Origin: CAZUAQ01 sp964618455
GTDB taxonomy: Bacteria > Planctomycetota > Phycisphaerae > UBA1845 > PWPN01
Length of the DNA stretch: 6,799 bases
Assembly (NCBI GenBank): GCA_964618455.1
Contig: CAZUAQ010000100.1
Coordinates: 1-6,799 of the forward strand
Reading direction: 5' to 3'
Positions within the stretch are counted from its first letter, which is position 1, and the number at the start of each line of letters is the position of its first letter. Under the pieces are notes generated by a model. That model searched no databases. It was given only the letters and a program-made list of their open reading frames with translations, and was not told the origin of the DNA. The position numbers and the translations under genes are program-made. Below, one piece after another: positions 1 through 6,238 of the stretch.

Positions 1-1
1 C

Positions 2-49
2 GGCGAAGACAATGGCGACGGGAACAAGGACACCGACGCGGACGAGTGA
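2..49 (+). CDS. C-terminal end of an unidentified acidic protein (partial)
   Basis: Only the last 15 codons are inside the window. They read GEDNGDGNKDTDADE followed by TGA at 47-49. The stretch is rich in Asp, Asn and Gly, and its D-x-N-G-D-G spacing recalls the calcium loops of dockerin or thrombospondin-type-3 repeats, which often sit at the C-terminus of secreted proteins. That resemblance is weak on so few residues. The gene would converge on the lipoprotein gene, whose stop is at 108, leaving a 58-base gap with no clear terminator. It could also be a chance open frame. Confidence 0.35.
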   Translation, partial: GEDNGDGNKDTDADE

Positions 50-107
50 GCCGCCCGTATTGTTCAACGTTGTTCAACGCCTTCCGTGCCCCTGTTTCAT
101 CACACGA

Positions 108-1106
108 TCATTCGACCGAGTCGCCTTCAGCACTCTCGGCGGTCGCTTCGTCAGCCAGTCCGAGCTTCGAAAGCTGCGCGATATCCCCTGGACCCTTCAT
201 CTCCCAGTACTTCATCCGGGCAGATTCGATCAGGCGCGCATCATGTCCCTGCGACGACGTCCATCGGATGATGCGACGCGGCGCGCCCTGCTCGACATAG
301 ACGTCCCAGGTGACGGCATCTCCGATCGTGAGCGTGGCTTTCTCGACCTCGAACGTCCCCGCCGGAACATCGACCGAGCTGACGTCCTTCGACCGGCTCA
401 ATGTGCCAGGACTCCACGCCATCGCCTGATGCCCAAGCGACATCGCCTCCGCCGAACGAAGGACCTTCACCTCCATCGAGGCCCCCGGCTCCAACCGGGG
501 CCACGCCCATCCCCGCGCCCACAGCAGCAGCATATCCTCGCTGAACCCGGGGCGGAGATATCGCGCGGTGTTCTGCTGATCGGCCTCGCCGTCGAAGTAG
601 CTGTGACTCGTCGAGCGCACCTGCGATCGGTCGAACTGCAACTGCGCATGCCGGAGCCCGCACCATTCCTGGCTGCTGAACGCCACCTTGATCGGCGATC
701 CGGCGGACCGGCCCTGCCAAGGCTCCATGCTCACGAATGCCGTGGTCATCAGGTTGTAGTCGTACACCCCCGTGGGGAAATCCTGCACCAGGTTGAGCTT
801 GACGGCGTAGATCTCCTCCGAGGGGGCATGGTTGCCCGGATCCGCCTTGACGCGATATTGGCGGGAGAGCTTTTCGGGGATGAAGATCGTCACCGCCGTG
901 CCCTCGCGCGGTTGACCGTAGCGCGGATAGGTCAACGCATACGACGCCATCTCCGCCGCACCGTCCGACCATTGATCCCAGAATCCTTTGTCGAACGAGG
1001 GAACATGCTCCGCGCGGCGTCCCTCACATCCGAAAAGGCACAGAGACAGCACCGCCGCCGATACTCCACTCAAAACCGGACGCCGGATTTCAAGGCGTGA
1101 ACGCAT
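108..1106 (-). CDS. Predicted lipoprotein of unknown function
   Basis: This is a 332-residue protein whose biochemical function is not known. Its N-terminus is a lipoprotein signal: basic residues (RSRLEIRR), a hydrophobic run to about residue 26, then the lipobox LFGC with the lipidated Cys at 27. The following Glu does not signal inner-membrane retention, so outer-membrane or periplasmic anchoring is plausible. The mature part carries YxLTxPRYGQPREGTAVTIFI (about 57-76), KADPGNH (87-93), LNLVQDFPTGVYDYNLMT (104-121), SSQEWCG (144-150) and HSYFDGEAD (168-176). From memory, these motifs match a family in Myxococcota and Planctomycetota that databases often mislabel 'septum formation inhibitor Maf'; it has no Maf pyrophosphatase motifs. 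The C-terminal part (about 247-302, VPAGTFEVEKATL to ARMKYWEM) looks like a DUF3108-style beta-rich domain. The ATG at 1106 has AGGGAG six bases upstream. It lies 51 bases after the isomerase gene, probably in the same transcript. Confidence 0.85.
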   Translation of the reverse strand: MRSRLEIRRPVLSGVSAAVLSLCLFGCEGRRAEHVPSFDKGFWDQWSDGAAEMASYALTYPRYGQPREGTAVTIFIPEKLSRQYRVKADPGNHAPSEEIYAVKLNLVQDFPTGVYDYNLMTTAFVSMEPWQGRSAGSPIKVAFSSQEWCGLRHAQLQFDRSQVRSTSHSYFDGEADQQNTARYLRPGFSEDMLLLWARGWAWPRLEPGASMEVKVLRSAEAMSLGHQAMAWSPGTLSRSKDVSSVDVPAGTFEVEKATLTIGDAVTWDVYVEQGAPRRIIRWTSSQGHDARLIESARMKYWEMKGPGDIAQLSKLGLADEATAESAEGDSVE

Positions 1107-1112
1107 GGCATG

Positions 1113-1118
1113 CTCCCT
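1113..1118 (-). promoter_or_regulatory. Ribosome binding site of the lipoprotein gene
   Basis: Read on the minus strand this is AGGGAG, six bases before the ATG at 1106. It decides the start in favour of that ATG, which also places the lipobox Cys at a normal distance (27) from the N-terminus. Confidence 0.7.
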
Positions 1119-1157
1119 ATAGGAGGGTGATGAAGATATGAAGGGCGATAAACGCGC

Positions 1158-1982
1158 TCAGCCCAGCATGTTGCGCAGCAGATCGAGCCCGTCGAGGATA
1201 TCCGAGACGCGATCGTCCCCGGCTTCGCGCTCCACCACCAGCGGGCCCTCGTAGCCTCCCGAGCGCAGCTTGCTCACGATGCGCGGAATGTCGGCGTCGC
1301 CCGTGCCGAGCACGACCTCCGTCCCCCACTCCTCGCGCGGGCGATCGGACCAGACGGCATCCTTCATGTGCACGTGAATGATCTTCTCGCGCAACTGCAT
1401 GACCGCTTCGATCGGCTCGCCCACGCCGTACAGAATCATGTTGGCCGGGTCGAAGTTCACGCCGATGTTGTCGCTGCCTACTTCGTCGATGAACTCCAGC
1501 AGCGCTTCGGCCTCTTCCTGCCCGGTTTCCATGACCAGCGTGATGCCGCGTTGACCGAGCTCGTCGCAGATCCGCTTGAGCCGGTCCACCATCGTTTTAT
1601 GCTTCGGGTCGTTCTTCTGATGCGGCACGAACCCGATGTGCGTCGCGAGCAGGTTGGCGTTCATCGCCTTGGTGAAATCGGCGAAGGCGATGGTTTTATC
1701 CAGCCGGGCCTCCCACGTGTCGTCCGGAAGGTAGCCCCCCGTGGCGGCGATCTTCTGGATCGAGCCGTAGTCCTCCCCCTCGAAACCCAGGCAGGTGGCG
1801 CTGAGCTCCAGGCTGTACTTGTCGAGCAGCCCGGCGATGCGATCCACATCCTTGAAGCCGTCATCCCAGAAGCCGATCTGCACCAGATCCAGATCCAGCT
1901 CATTGCGGATCGTCGAAAACGTTTCCTCGAGATCGGGAATCTTCAGCGACCAGGAACAGACGCCGATTTGCAGAGGTTCCAT
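1158..1982 (-). CDS. Sugar phosphate isomerase/epimerase-like TIM-barrel protein
   Basis: This 274-residue protein is a member of the xylose isomerase-like TIM-barrel superfamily (AP_endonuc_2 type). These cytoplasmic, metal-dependent enzymes isomerise or epimerise sugars, inositols or hydroxy-acids. Superfamily signatures appear in order: GVCSWSL at the first strand (7-13), LDLVQIGF (31-38), ATHIGF (113-118), TLVMETGQE with likely metal ligand E152, NFDPANMILYG with D178 and N181, HVHMKDA with H203/H205 and D208, a gap with GTGDAD (226-231), and LVVEREAG with the last ligand E251. The length is typical of the family. The substrate cannot be read from the sequence. An upstream in-frame start at 2033 exists, but the ATG at 1982 has AAGGAG eight bases upstream and begins directly at the first barrel strand, so it is preferred. 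It follows rlmN by 89 bases and precedes the lipoprotein gene by 51 bases on the same strand. Confidence 0.9.
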   Translation of the reverse strand: MEPLQIGVCSWSLKIPDLEETFSTIRNELDLDLVQIGFWDDGFKDVDRIAGLLDKYSLELSATCLGFEGEDYGSIQKIAATGGYLPDDTWEARLDKTIAFADFTKAMNANLLATHIGFVPHQKNDPKHKTMVDRLKRICDELGQRGITLVMETGQEEAEALLEFIDEVGSDNIGVNFDPANMILYGVGEPIEAVMQLREKIIHVHMKDAVWSDRPREEWGTEVVLGTGDADIPRIVSKLRSGGYEGPLVVEREAGDDRVSDILDGLDLLRNMLG

Positions 1983-1990
1983 GGGTGAAT

Positions 1991-1996
1991 CTCCTT
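1991..1996 (-). promoter_or_regulatory. Ribosome binding site of the isomerase/epimerase gene
   Basis: The minus strand reads AAGGAG, eight bases before the ATG at 1982. It is the best Shine-Dalgarno site among the minus-strand genes here. It argues against the longer reading frame that begins at 2033. Confidence 0.75.
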
Positions 1997-2071
1997 GCCA
2001 GTCAGGCGAGATCGTGATGCGTCCCCGTCGCAAGATCGCACGGTGCTTGCCTTGCCGCTCCGATGAGTGGA

Positions 2072-3487
2072 TCAGCGGGCGTGAGGCGTCTTGCCGACAT
2101 TTACTTGTACCCGCTGCGCGTCCTGGTGTCGACGACGAAGCTGCCCGCAGGCGGCGTCGATGTCCATGCCGCGCGATTTGCGGAGGTGCACGTTCACGCC
2201 GCGTTCGCGGAGCCGCTGCACGAAGTGGTACGCGTCCGAACCGCTCGGACGCTGGTAAGGCAGCGACGCCACGGGATTGTAGCGCAGCAGGTTGACGTTG
2301 CAGCGCATCTTCCGGCAGACGCGGACGAGGTCGTTGGCGTGGTCCAGCCGGTCGTTCACCCCCCGCAGCAGGACGTACTCGAGCGTGAGTTCGCGCCCCG
2401 TGCTGTCGAAGTAGTGCCGCCCGGCGGCGATGAGTTCGTCGATGCTGATCCGCTCAGCCCAGGGGATGAGTTCGCGACGGAGTTTGTCGTTTGGGGCGTG
2501 CAGCGAGATGGCCAGGTTGATCTGCAGGTCCAGCTCCGCCAGCTTGTGAATCTGCTTCGGCAGGCCGATGGTGCTGACCGTGATGCGCCGCGCGCCGAGG
2601 CCGATACCCCAGTCGGCATTGAGAATCTGAATGGCCTTGGTCACGGCGGCTAAGTTGGCCAGCGGCTCGCCCAGCCCCATGAACACGAGGTTCGAGAGCC
2701 GCTCGCTCTTGTCACGATCCTCGCGCGAGGTTTGTGGCGGCGCGGAGGGATTCTCTGATGTCGCGCCTGGCGTTTCCCCAGTGTGACGATGCGCCGAGCG
2801 CGCCGGGGGTTCTGCATTTTGTCGGCGGTGCATGGGATGTGCTGAAGAGTCATTGTCGTCCGGCTCGTCGTCATCCAGGAACGACGCGAGCCCACCCTCG
2901 CCTGACGCGCCCGATGCTTCGCTCTCAAACTCGCTCAGGTCCTCGAAATCGTCCCACCCCTCGTCATCGTCATGGTCATCGAACGACGTATCCGGCTTGC
3001 CGGCCGCCGTGAGATCTTCGTCTTCGCGCGGCTGGCTGAGCATTTCGTTCAACCGCCACACCTGTTCGACGATCTGCCCGGCCGTGAGCTGCCGCTCGAG
3101 CCCCTTGAGCCCGCTCGCACAGAATGTGCACCCCACCGGGCAACCGACCTGGCTGGAGATGCATCCCGTCTTGCGCCGCCCGTCGGGAATCATGACGCAC
3201 TCGCTCGTCGCCCCGTCGGGCCACTGCAGCAGCATCTTGGTCGTGCCGTCTGACGACACCTGCCGGCCGGCGATCTCCGACGCCAGCACCGTCCACTGCG
3301 ACGCCAGTTGCCGGCGGAAGTCCTTCGACAGGTTGGTCATGGCCTCGAAGTCCGCCACCCGCTTGCCGTACACCCACTCGAAGACCTGCTGGGCGCGGAA
3401 CCTGGGCAGCCCCTCGGCTTTGCACCAGTCGGTGAATTCGTCGAGGGTGACGTCGAGCAGATGGCGGAGTGGGGCGGATGAACTCAT
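2072..3487 (-). CDS. rlmN: 23S rRNA (adenine(2503)-C(2))-methyltransferase RlmN, with an acidic insertion
   Basis: RlmN is a cytoplasmic radical-SAM enzyme that methylates C2 of A2503 in 23S rRNA, and of A37 in some tRNAs. Numbering here is from the ATG at 3487 (471 residues). The N-terminal RNA-binding part includes LPRFRAQQVFEWVY. C109 in KTGCISSQ matches the catalytic Cys118 of the E. coli enzyme. The 4Fe-4S motif CPVGCTFC gives C116, C120 and C123. VFMGLGEPLAN (268-278) contains the GEP SAM-binding motif. ISLHAPND (327-334) and LRGVNDRLDHA follow, and SRGMDIDAACGQL ends with C447, the methyl-carrying cysteine. RlmN is usually about 350-400 residues; the excess is an acidic, low-complexity insert at about 153-260, between the cluster and GEP motifs. 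Both cysteines of the ping-pong mechanism are present, so activity is expected. No Shine-Dalgarno site precedes the ATG. A TTG at 3496 is an alternative start. Confidence 0.95.
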   Translation of the reverse strand: MSSSAPLRHLLDVTLDEFTDWCKAEGLPRFRAQQVFEWVYGKRVADFEAMTNLSKDFRRQLASQWTVLASEIAGRQVSSDGTTKMLLQWPDGATSECVMIPDGRRKTGCISSQVGCPVGCTFCASGLKGLERQLTAGQIVEQVWRLNEMLSQPREDEDLTAAGKPDTSFDDHDDDEGWDDFEDLSEFESEASGASGEGGLASFLDDDEPDDNDSSAHPMHRRQNAEPPARSAHRHTGETPGATSENPSAPPQTSREDRDKSERLSNLVFMGLGEPLANLAAVTKAIQILNADWGIGLGARRITVSTIGLPKQIHKLAELDLQINLAISLHAPNDKLRRELIPWAERISIDELIAAGRHYFDSTGRELTLEYVLLRGVNDRLDHANDLVRVCRKMRCNVNLLRYNPVASLPYQRPSGSDAYHFVQRLRERGVNVHLRKSRGMDIDAACGQLRRRHQDAQRVQVNVGKTPHAR

Positions 3488-3495
3488 GGCCCGCA

Positions 3496-3524
3496 ATTGT
3501 AGGCCATCGTCGGTGCGTCAACAA
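3496..3524 (-). promoter_or_regulatory. Candidate promoter of rlmN
   Basis: Read on the minus strand, TACAAT (3501-3496) fits a sigma-70 -10 box. TTGTTG (3524-3519) lies 17 bases upstream as a weak -35; TTGACG, offset by three bases, fits the -35 consensus better but at a 14-base spacing. Transcription would begin at or next to the ATG at 3487, which would make the message leaderless and explain the missing ribosome site. The assignment is by eye only. Confidence 0.4.
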
Positions 3525-3558
3525 ACGCAGGCTTCTCGTCGCCCGGTGTTGCCTCGGC

Positions 3559-3705
3559 TGAGAATGTGCGTGAGCAGCTCAGGGACCGTCCCCGTTTTGT
3601 AGGAAGGGATAGCGTACATCCGGCGGACAAGTTGCGCAGCACGCGAGAAGAATGCAAAACGGGGACGGTCTCTTTCTCTGCTAGAGCTTCTCACACACGT
3701 TCTGA
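3559..3705. repeat. REPIN/MITE-like inverted-repeat element
   Basis: Two REP-like cores face each other. The left core at 3581-3599 (AGGGACCGTCCCCGTTTTG) matches the reverse complement of the right core at 3655-3673 at 18 of 19 positions. Each core contains its own small palindrome (GGGAC-C-GTCCC on the left). Similarity continues outward: 3559-3580 pairs with 3684-3705 at about 18 of 22 positions, after roughly ten extra bases in the right arm. The 55-base centre shows no gene. This layout resembles the non-autonomous REP doublets mobilised by REP-associated tyrosine transposases (RAYTs) elsewhere in a genome. No such transposase is in the window. It sits about 35 bases upstream of the rlmN promoter candidate. 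Confidence 0.75.
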
Positions 3706-3716
3706 GACAGGGATAG

Positions 3717-3848
3717 CCACAAGAGGCACAGAAGTCACAAAGAAGATAACAAATCGACAGGATTGACGGGATGAACAGGAATTGAATCGGTCTCATCTTC
3801 TCATCATGTTCATCGTGTCAATCCTGTCGATTCCTCTCCTGTCGATTC
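3717..3848. repeat. Composite hairpin repeat, copy 1
   Basis: The repeat begins with a CCACAAGAGGCACAGAAG box (3717-3734). A long imperfect inverted repeat follows: the left arm at 3753-3781 pairs with the right arm at 3803-3831 with about four mismatches over 29 bases around a 21-base loop. It closes with a second GTCGATTC at 3841-3848. The arms carry the GACAGGATTGAC / GTCAATCCTGTC motif seen widely as a dispersed repeat in environmental bacterial genomes. The same composite recurs at 4903-5041 in the same orientation. The right third overlaps the 3' end of the membrane protein gene that stops at 3818. A role as transcription terminator is possible but not shown: there is no T-tract. Confidence 0.75.
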
Positions 3849-4885
3849 AGCAACGTGCCCTCCAGGAACGTTTCGAGTTCATCGTCCGTCGGTGTCGGCG
3901 CCTGGTTGAACAGCGCGCAGAGCAAGGCGTGAAACTTTGTCGGCGTCATGGAGAACGTGGACACGAAATCATCATCGTCAGCCACGCGCAACTCGCCCGC
4001 GCGGTAGAACCAGACGCAGTCCTGAAGGCGGTAGAGGATGCCCGAATTCGTTTGGCCCAAGAGCGGTCTTCTGTGACGGAGAATGGCACGGGGGATGAGA
4101 TACTCGTTGGTGGGATACATCCACGACAGAATCAAGAGGACCAACAAGATAACCAACCCAACCCCCATTCCAGCGATATCGCCCCACTCCCTTTGTTGTA
4201 TGCCCTGATAGAAATAATACCCCAGAGTAAGGATCCAGATGAGAAGGACACAACGTATCAGGATGCGGATCACGCGCCAGAAGTGAACTCTCCCGCCCAT
4301 GGGCTTCTTCCCGCCGGTGTCCTCGCCGGTCTGCACCGCCTCAGCCTGCAGGGCTTCGGGGATCGCCGTCCCGTATCCCATGCGAAGGATCTCCCGCCGC
4401 TGCGGGCCGTCGTCAATCTCGACAGGTTCAAAGGGTATCGTGTGCGGAGCCGGTGGCGGCAGATGGATCGGCGCCGGCCGGTTCACGAGGATGATCGTTC
4501 CCGGAGGACAGGCTTTGAGGTGCTTCTCCAGCTTGCTCTCAAACCCGAATATCGGACGAACTCGGAGAAAGCGTTCCAAGGCTCGATGAGGAAACCGCTT
4601 CGCGGCCTCGGGATGGGCCAGGAACGACTCCAGCCGCCGCAGGCGATCGTCGGGCCGGTGCTGCGCGCGTTGGCGGGCGGCGAGTCCGACCCACAGTAAC
4701 ACACCACCGATCCCCAAGAAAACGGTCGATAACAGCGTGGTGGCGCCGGATGGCCTCTGCAAGATGAACATGATGTTCACGAGTAGAATGCCGACCCCGA
4801 GCATTCCGATGCCCACGTAGATATCCAAGCGGCTGGCCTGGGGCGCATTCAGGTAATACATACGTGGAATCATCTCGAGCATCAT
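3818..4885 (-). CDS. Four-helix membrane protein, downstream member of a tandem paralogous pair
   Basis: I do not recognise a named family. From the ATG at 4885 it has 355 residues. Two N-terminal transmembrane helices lie at about 22-42 and 49-69, followed by a basic cytosolic stretch (RLRRLESFLAHPEAAKRFPHRALER) and GTIILVN. A Pro-rich linker leads to two more helices at about 202-225 and 237-256. The C-terminal domain begins EYLIPRAILRHRRPLLG and ends with APTPTDDELETFLEG. The same order and motifs occur in the neighbour at 5061-6092. The C-terminal domain could be a bacterial PH-like fold (YxIxxxxLxxRxP, then IPxxxV-like strands), which is an inference from pattern only. The frame is open upstream to ATG 4930, but those codons lie in a repeat; 4882, 4873 and 4861 are further ATG options and none has a clear ribosome site. 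The last ten codons and the stop are repeat sequence. Confidence 0.75.
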   Translation of the reverse strand: MMLEMIPRMYYLNAPQASRLDIYVGIGMLGVGILLVNIMFILQRPSGATTLLSTVFLGIGGVLLWVGLAARQRAQHRPDDRLRRLESFLAHPEAAKRFPHRALERFLRVRPIFGFESKLEKHLKACPPGTIILVNRPAPIHLPPPAPHTIPFEPVEIDDGPQRREILRMGYGTAIPEALQAEAVQTGEDTGGKKPMGGRVHFWRVIRILIRCVLLIWILTLGYYFYQGIQQREWGDIAGMGVGLVILLVLLILSWMYPTNEYLIPRAILRHRRPLLGQTNSGILYRLQDCVWFYRAGELRVADDDDFVSTFSMTPTKFHALLCALFNQAPTPTDDELETFLEGTLLNRQERNRQD

Positions 4886-4902
4886 AGCGGAGTGAAGATG
4901 GG

Positions 4903-5041
4903 CCACACAACGCACAGAAGATACATACAACCATTGGGAAATCCATCGACAGGATTCACAAGATGAACAGGATTGGAGCTTGGCCTGTCCTTCTTATCAT
5001 GTCCATCCTGTCAATCCTGTCGATTCTTTATCCGTCGATTC
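4903..5041. repeat. Composite hairpin repeat, copy 2
   Basis: This has the same parts in the same order and orientation as copy 1. A CCACACAACGCACAGAAG box is at 4903-4920. The left hairpin arm at 4945-4973 pairs with the right arm at 4997-5025 with about four mismatches in 29. The loop is about 23 bases, and a terminal GTCGATTC is at 5034-5041. The box-to-hairpin distance is 42 bases, against 36 in copy 1. It fills most of the gap between the two membrane protein genes and starts 19 bases after the stop of the upstream one (5061). No other gene fits in this gap. Confidence 0.75.
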
Positions 5042-5060
5042 GTGCGCATGCGGTAGCATC

Positions 5061-6092
5061 TCAGGCGTTCCCCGTAAACATGTCGCGGAGTTCGTCCTCG
5101 GTCGGCGTCCGTGCGCGGTTGAGCCACGCCGCCAGCAGGTAGGGAAAGAGGGCCGTGTCGCAGGCGAGGCGGTAAAGGCGCCCTTCGTGGCCGACGTAGG
5201 CGTAGCGCATGCTCTTCTCGCGGTAGTCGAAGAAGAGCACCGCCTCCGCGGCGGGGATGCGCCGCAGACCGGCCCCCACCCCCAGCACCCCCGGCCGCCG
5301 GTACACCAGCCCGCCCGGGATCAGCCACCAGTCGTACTCGCGTCCCTCCCAGAGGTAAAACACGCCCATTATCAGAAAGAGTACCCCATAGAAGACGATT
5401 GCGAACACAGGCGATGCCTGGTACGTCGGCAGGAACAACGCAAGGAGAATGCACGAGATGATGACATACTTCGCCATTCGTCCCGGTGAGGAAATCCGGC
5501 GCCCCATGTGACGAAGCGAGGGGAACGCACTAGTGAAGATCGCGTGGTTGAGTCCATATTGAGCTGGATTTGTACGCTCAGGGTTCGGTTGCTCTTCGAG
5601 CGCTGCCAGGTCGGCCAGGCGCGCGGGATCTCCGTGCAGCGGCATGGGCTCGAAGCCGTCATCTCCACCCCGCGGCAACGGTCGAGAGACTTTCCGGCTG
5701 TTTGCGACGATGACGTCTCCGCGCCCATAGCGCATGGCGGTCCGCAATTCCCAGTGCCAGATCCAACGAACGCCCCATCGCCAGAAGGAACGCAGGAGAC
5801 TCCGGTGGCGATGTTCGATCAGGCGATGCGTGAAACGAAGCCGCTGGTTTTTTCGAGCGAGCAGTCTTCGCAAGCGCCGCATGCGCAAATGGGGCTTGTG
5901 GTAAATGCGATGCCATTGCCAGATGAAGAGAAGCCAGAAGAACAGCCCGAAACCGAAGCAGACGGTCGCGGGCAGTTGAGTGCGGGGAGAGGACGGATTC
6001 AGCACTGCCATTCCGAACAGGGTCAGCACCAGGGCGAAAATGCCCGCGCTGACGGATATGGAAGGGTACTTGATCGCATGAACGCGAGGCAT
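5061..6092 (-). CDS. Four-helix membrane protein, upstream member of a tandem paralogous pair
   Basis: This is a 343-residue protein without a recognised family. Transmembrane helices are predicted at about 12-31 and 41-62. They are followed by a strongly basic, aromatic stretch rich in Arg, His and Trp (about 61-122) ending in RGDVIVAN, then a charged linker and helices at about 207-224 and 228-248. The C-terminal domain starts YDWWLIPGGLVYRRPGVLG, has RRIPAAEAVLFFDY, and ends RTPTEDELRDMFTGNA. The basic RLRRLLAR...RFTHRLIEH segment, the LIPxxLxxRRPxLG motif and the TPTxDEL tail align with the neighbour at 3818-4885, so the two are diverged paralogues. A PH-like C-terminal fold is a guess from strand pattern. 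The ATG at 6092 has no clear Shine-Dalgarno site, and an in-frame TGA lies 30 bases upstream. An open frame from 6238 may be a lost 5' end (see that entry). Confidence 0.8.
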   Translation of the reverse strand: MPRVHAIKYPSISVSAGIFALVLTLFGMAVLNPSSPRTQLPATVCFGFGLFFWLLFIWQWHRIYHKPHLRMRRLRRLLARKNQRLRFTHRLIEHRHRSLLRSFWRWGVRWIWHWELRTAMRYGRGDVIVANSRKVSRPLPRGGDDGFEPMPLHGDPARLADLAALEEQPNPERTNPAQYGLNHAIFTSAFPSLRHMGRRISSPGRMAKYVIISCILLALFLPTYQASPVFAIVFYGVLFLIMGVFYLWEGREYDWWLIPGGLVYRRPGVLGVGAGLRRIPAAEAVLFFDYREKSMRYAYVGHEGRLYRLACDTALFPYLLAAWLNRARTPTEDELRDMFTGNA

Positions 6093-6238
6093 GAGCGGGC
6101 ACTTCGACTGCAGGTTGATTCATCCCATGGGTCGCTCAGCGGATTGTAACCGGGGCTTTCGGAGGCCGTGAAGCTGCTTTCCTCAGATACCTCATAGAGC
6201 CAATACACACCTGAAGGCTTTCTCGAATCCGACTGCAT
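6093..6238 (-). other. Open frame with good ribosome site, possible frameshifted 5' end of the membrane protein gene
   Basis: An ATG at 6238 on the minus strand is preceded by GAGGGGG (6249-6243). Its frame reads MQSDSRKPSGVYWLYEVSEESS and continues to GYNPLSDPWDE near 6119. It then runs on in a frame different from the membrane protein gene, overlapping that gene's first 70 bases and stopping at 6023, with less protein-like content. Adding one A at about 6119-6121 would join DPWDE to INLQSKCPL and then to the ATG at 6092 as one frame, bypassing the TGA. This may therefore be the true N-terminal part of the neighbouring gene, broken by a mutation or a sequencing error. Alternatives are a separate 71-residue small protein (6023-6238) or chance. 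Confidence 0.3.

Noticed and set aside
60..79. Perfect tandem duplication of TTGTTCAACG
   Set aside because: Two ten-base units in a short gap are too little to call a repeat array or an operator.
12..1100. Long plus-strand open frame of 362 codons
   Set aside because: It is antisense to the lipoprotein gene, is dominated by Arg, His and Leu with no domain signal, and has no ribosome site. The minus-strand frame has a clear lipobox and conserved blocks.
1112..1126. Small palindrome (CTCC-TATA-GGGAG on the minus strand) over the lipoprotein ribosome site
   Set aside because: The stem is only four or five base pairs, so translational control by it is not supported.
2832..3602. Plus-strand open frame of 256 codons antisense to rlmN
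   Set aside because: It is Ser/Arg-rich because it mirrors the acidic insert and the conserved RlmN core on the other strand.
3518..3796. Minus-strand frame of 92 codons upstream of rlmN
   Set aside because: It lies wholly within the inverted-repeat element and hairpin repeat. Its sequence is explained by those repeats.
3782..4699. Plus-strand open frame of 305 codons
   Set aside because: It is antisense to the membrane protein gene, begins inside a repeat and shows no recognisable domain.
3753..5025. Possible CRISPR repeats
   Set aside because: Only two copies exist, about 1.2 kb apart with a gene between them. Each copy is itself a long hairpin.
5508..6149. Plus-strand open frame of 213 codons
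   Set aside because: It is antisense to the upstream paralogue, whose transmembrane pattern and homology to its neighbour show which strand codes.
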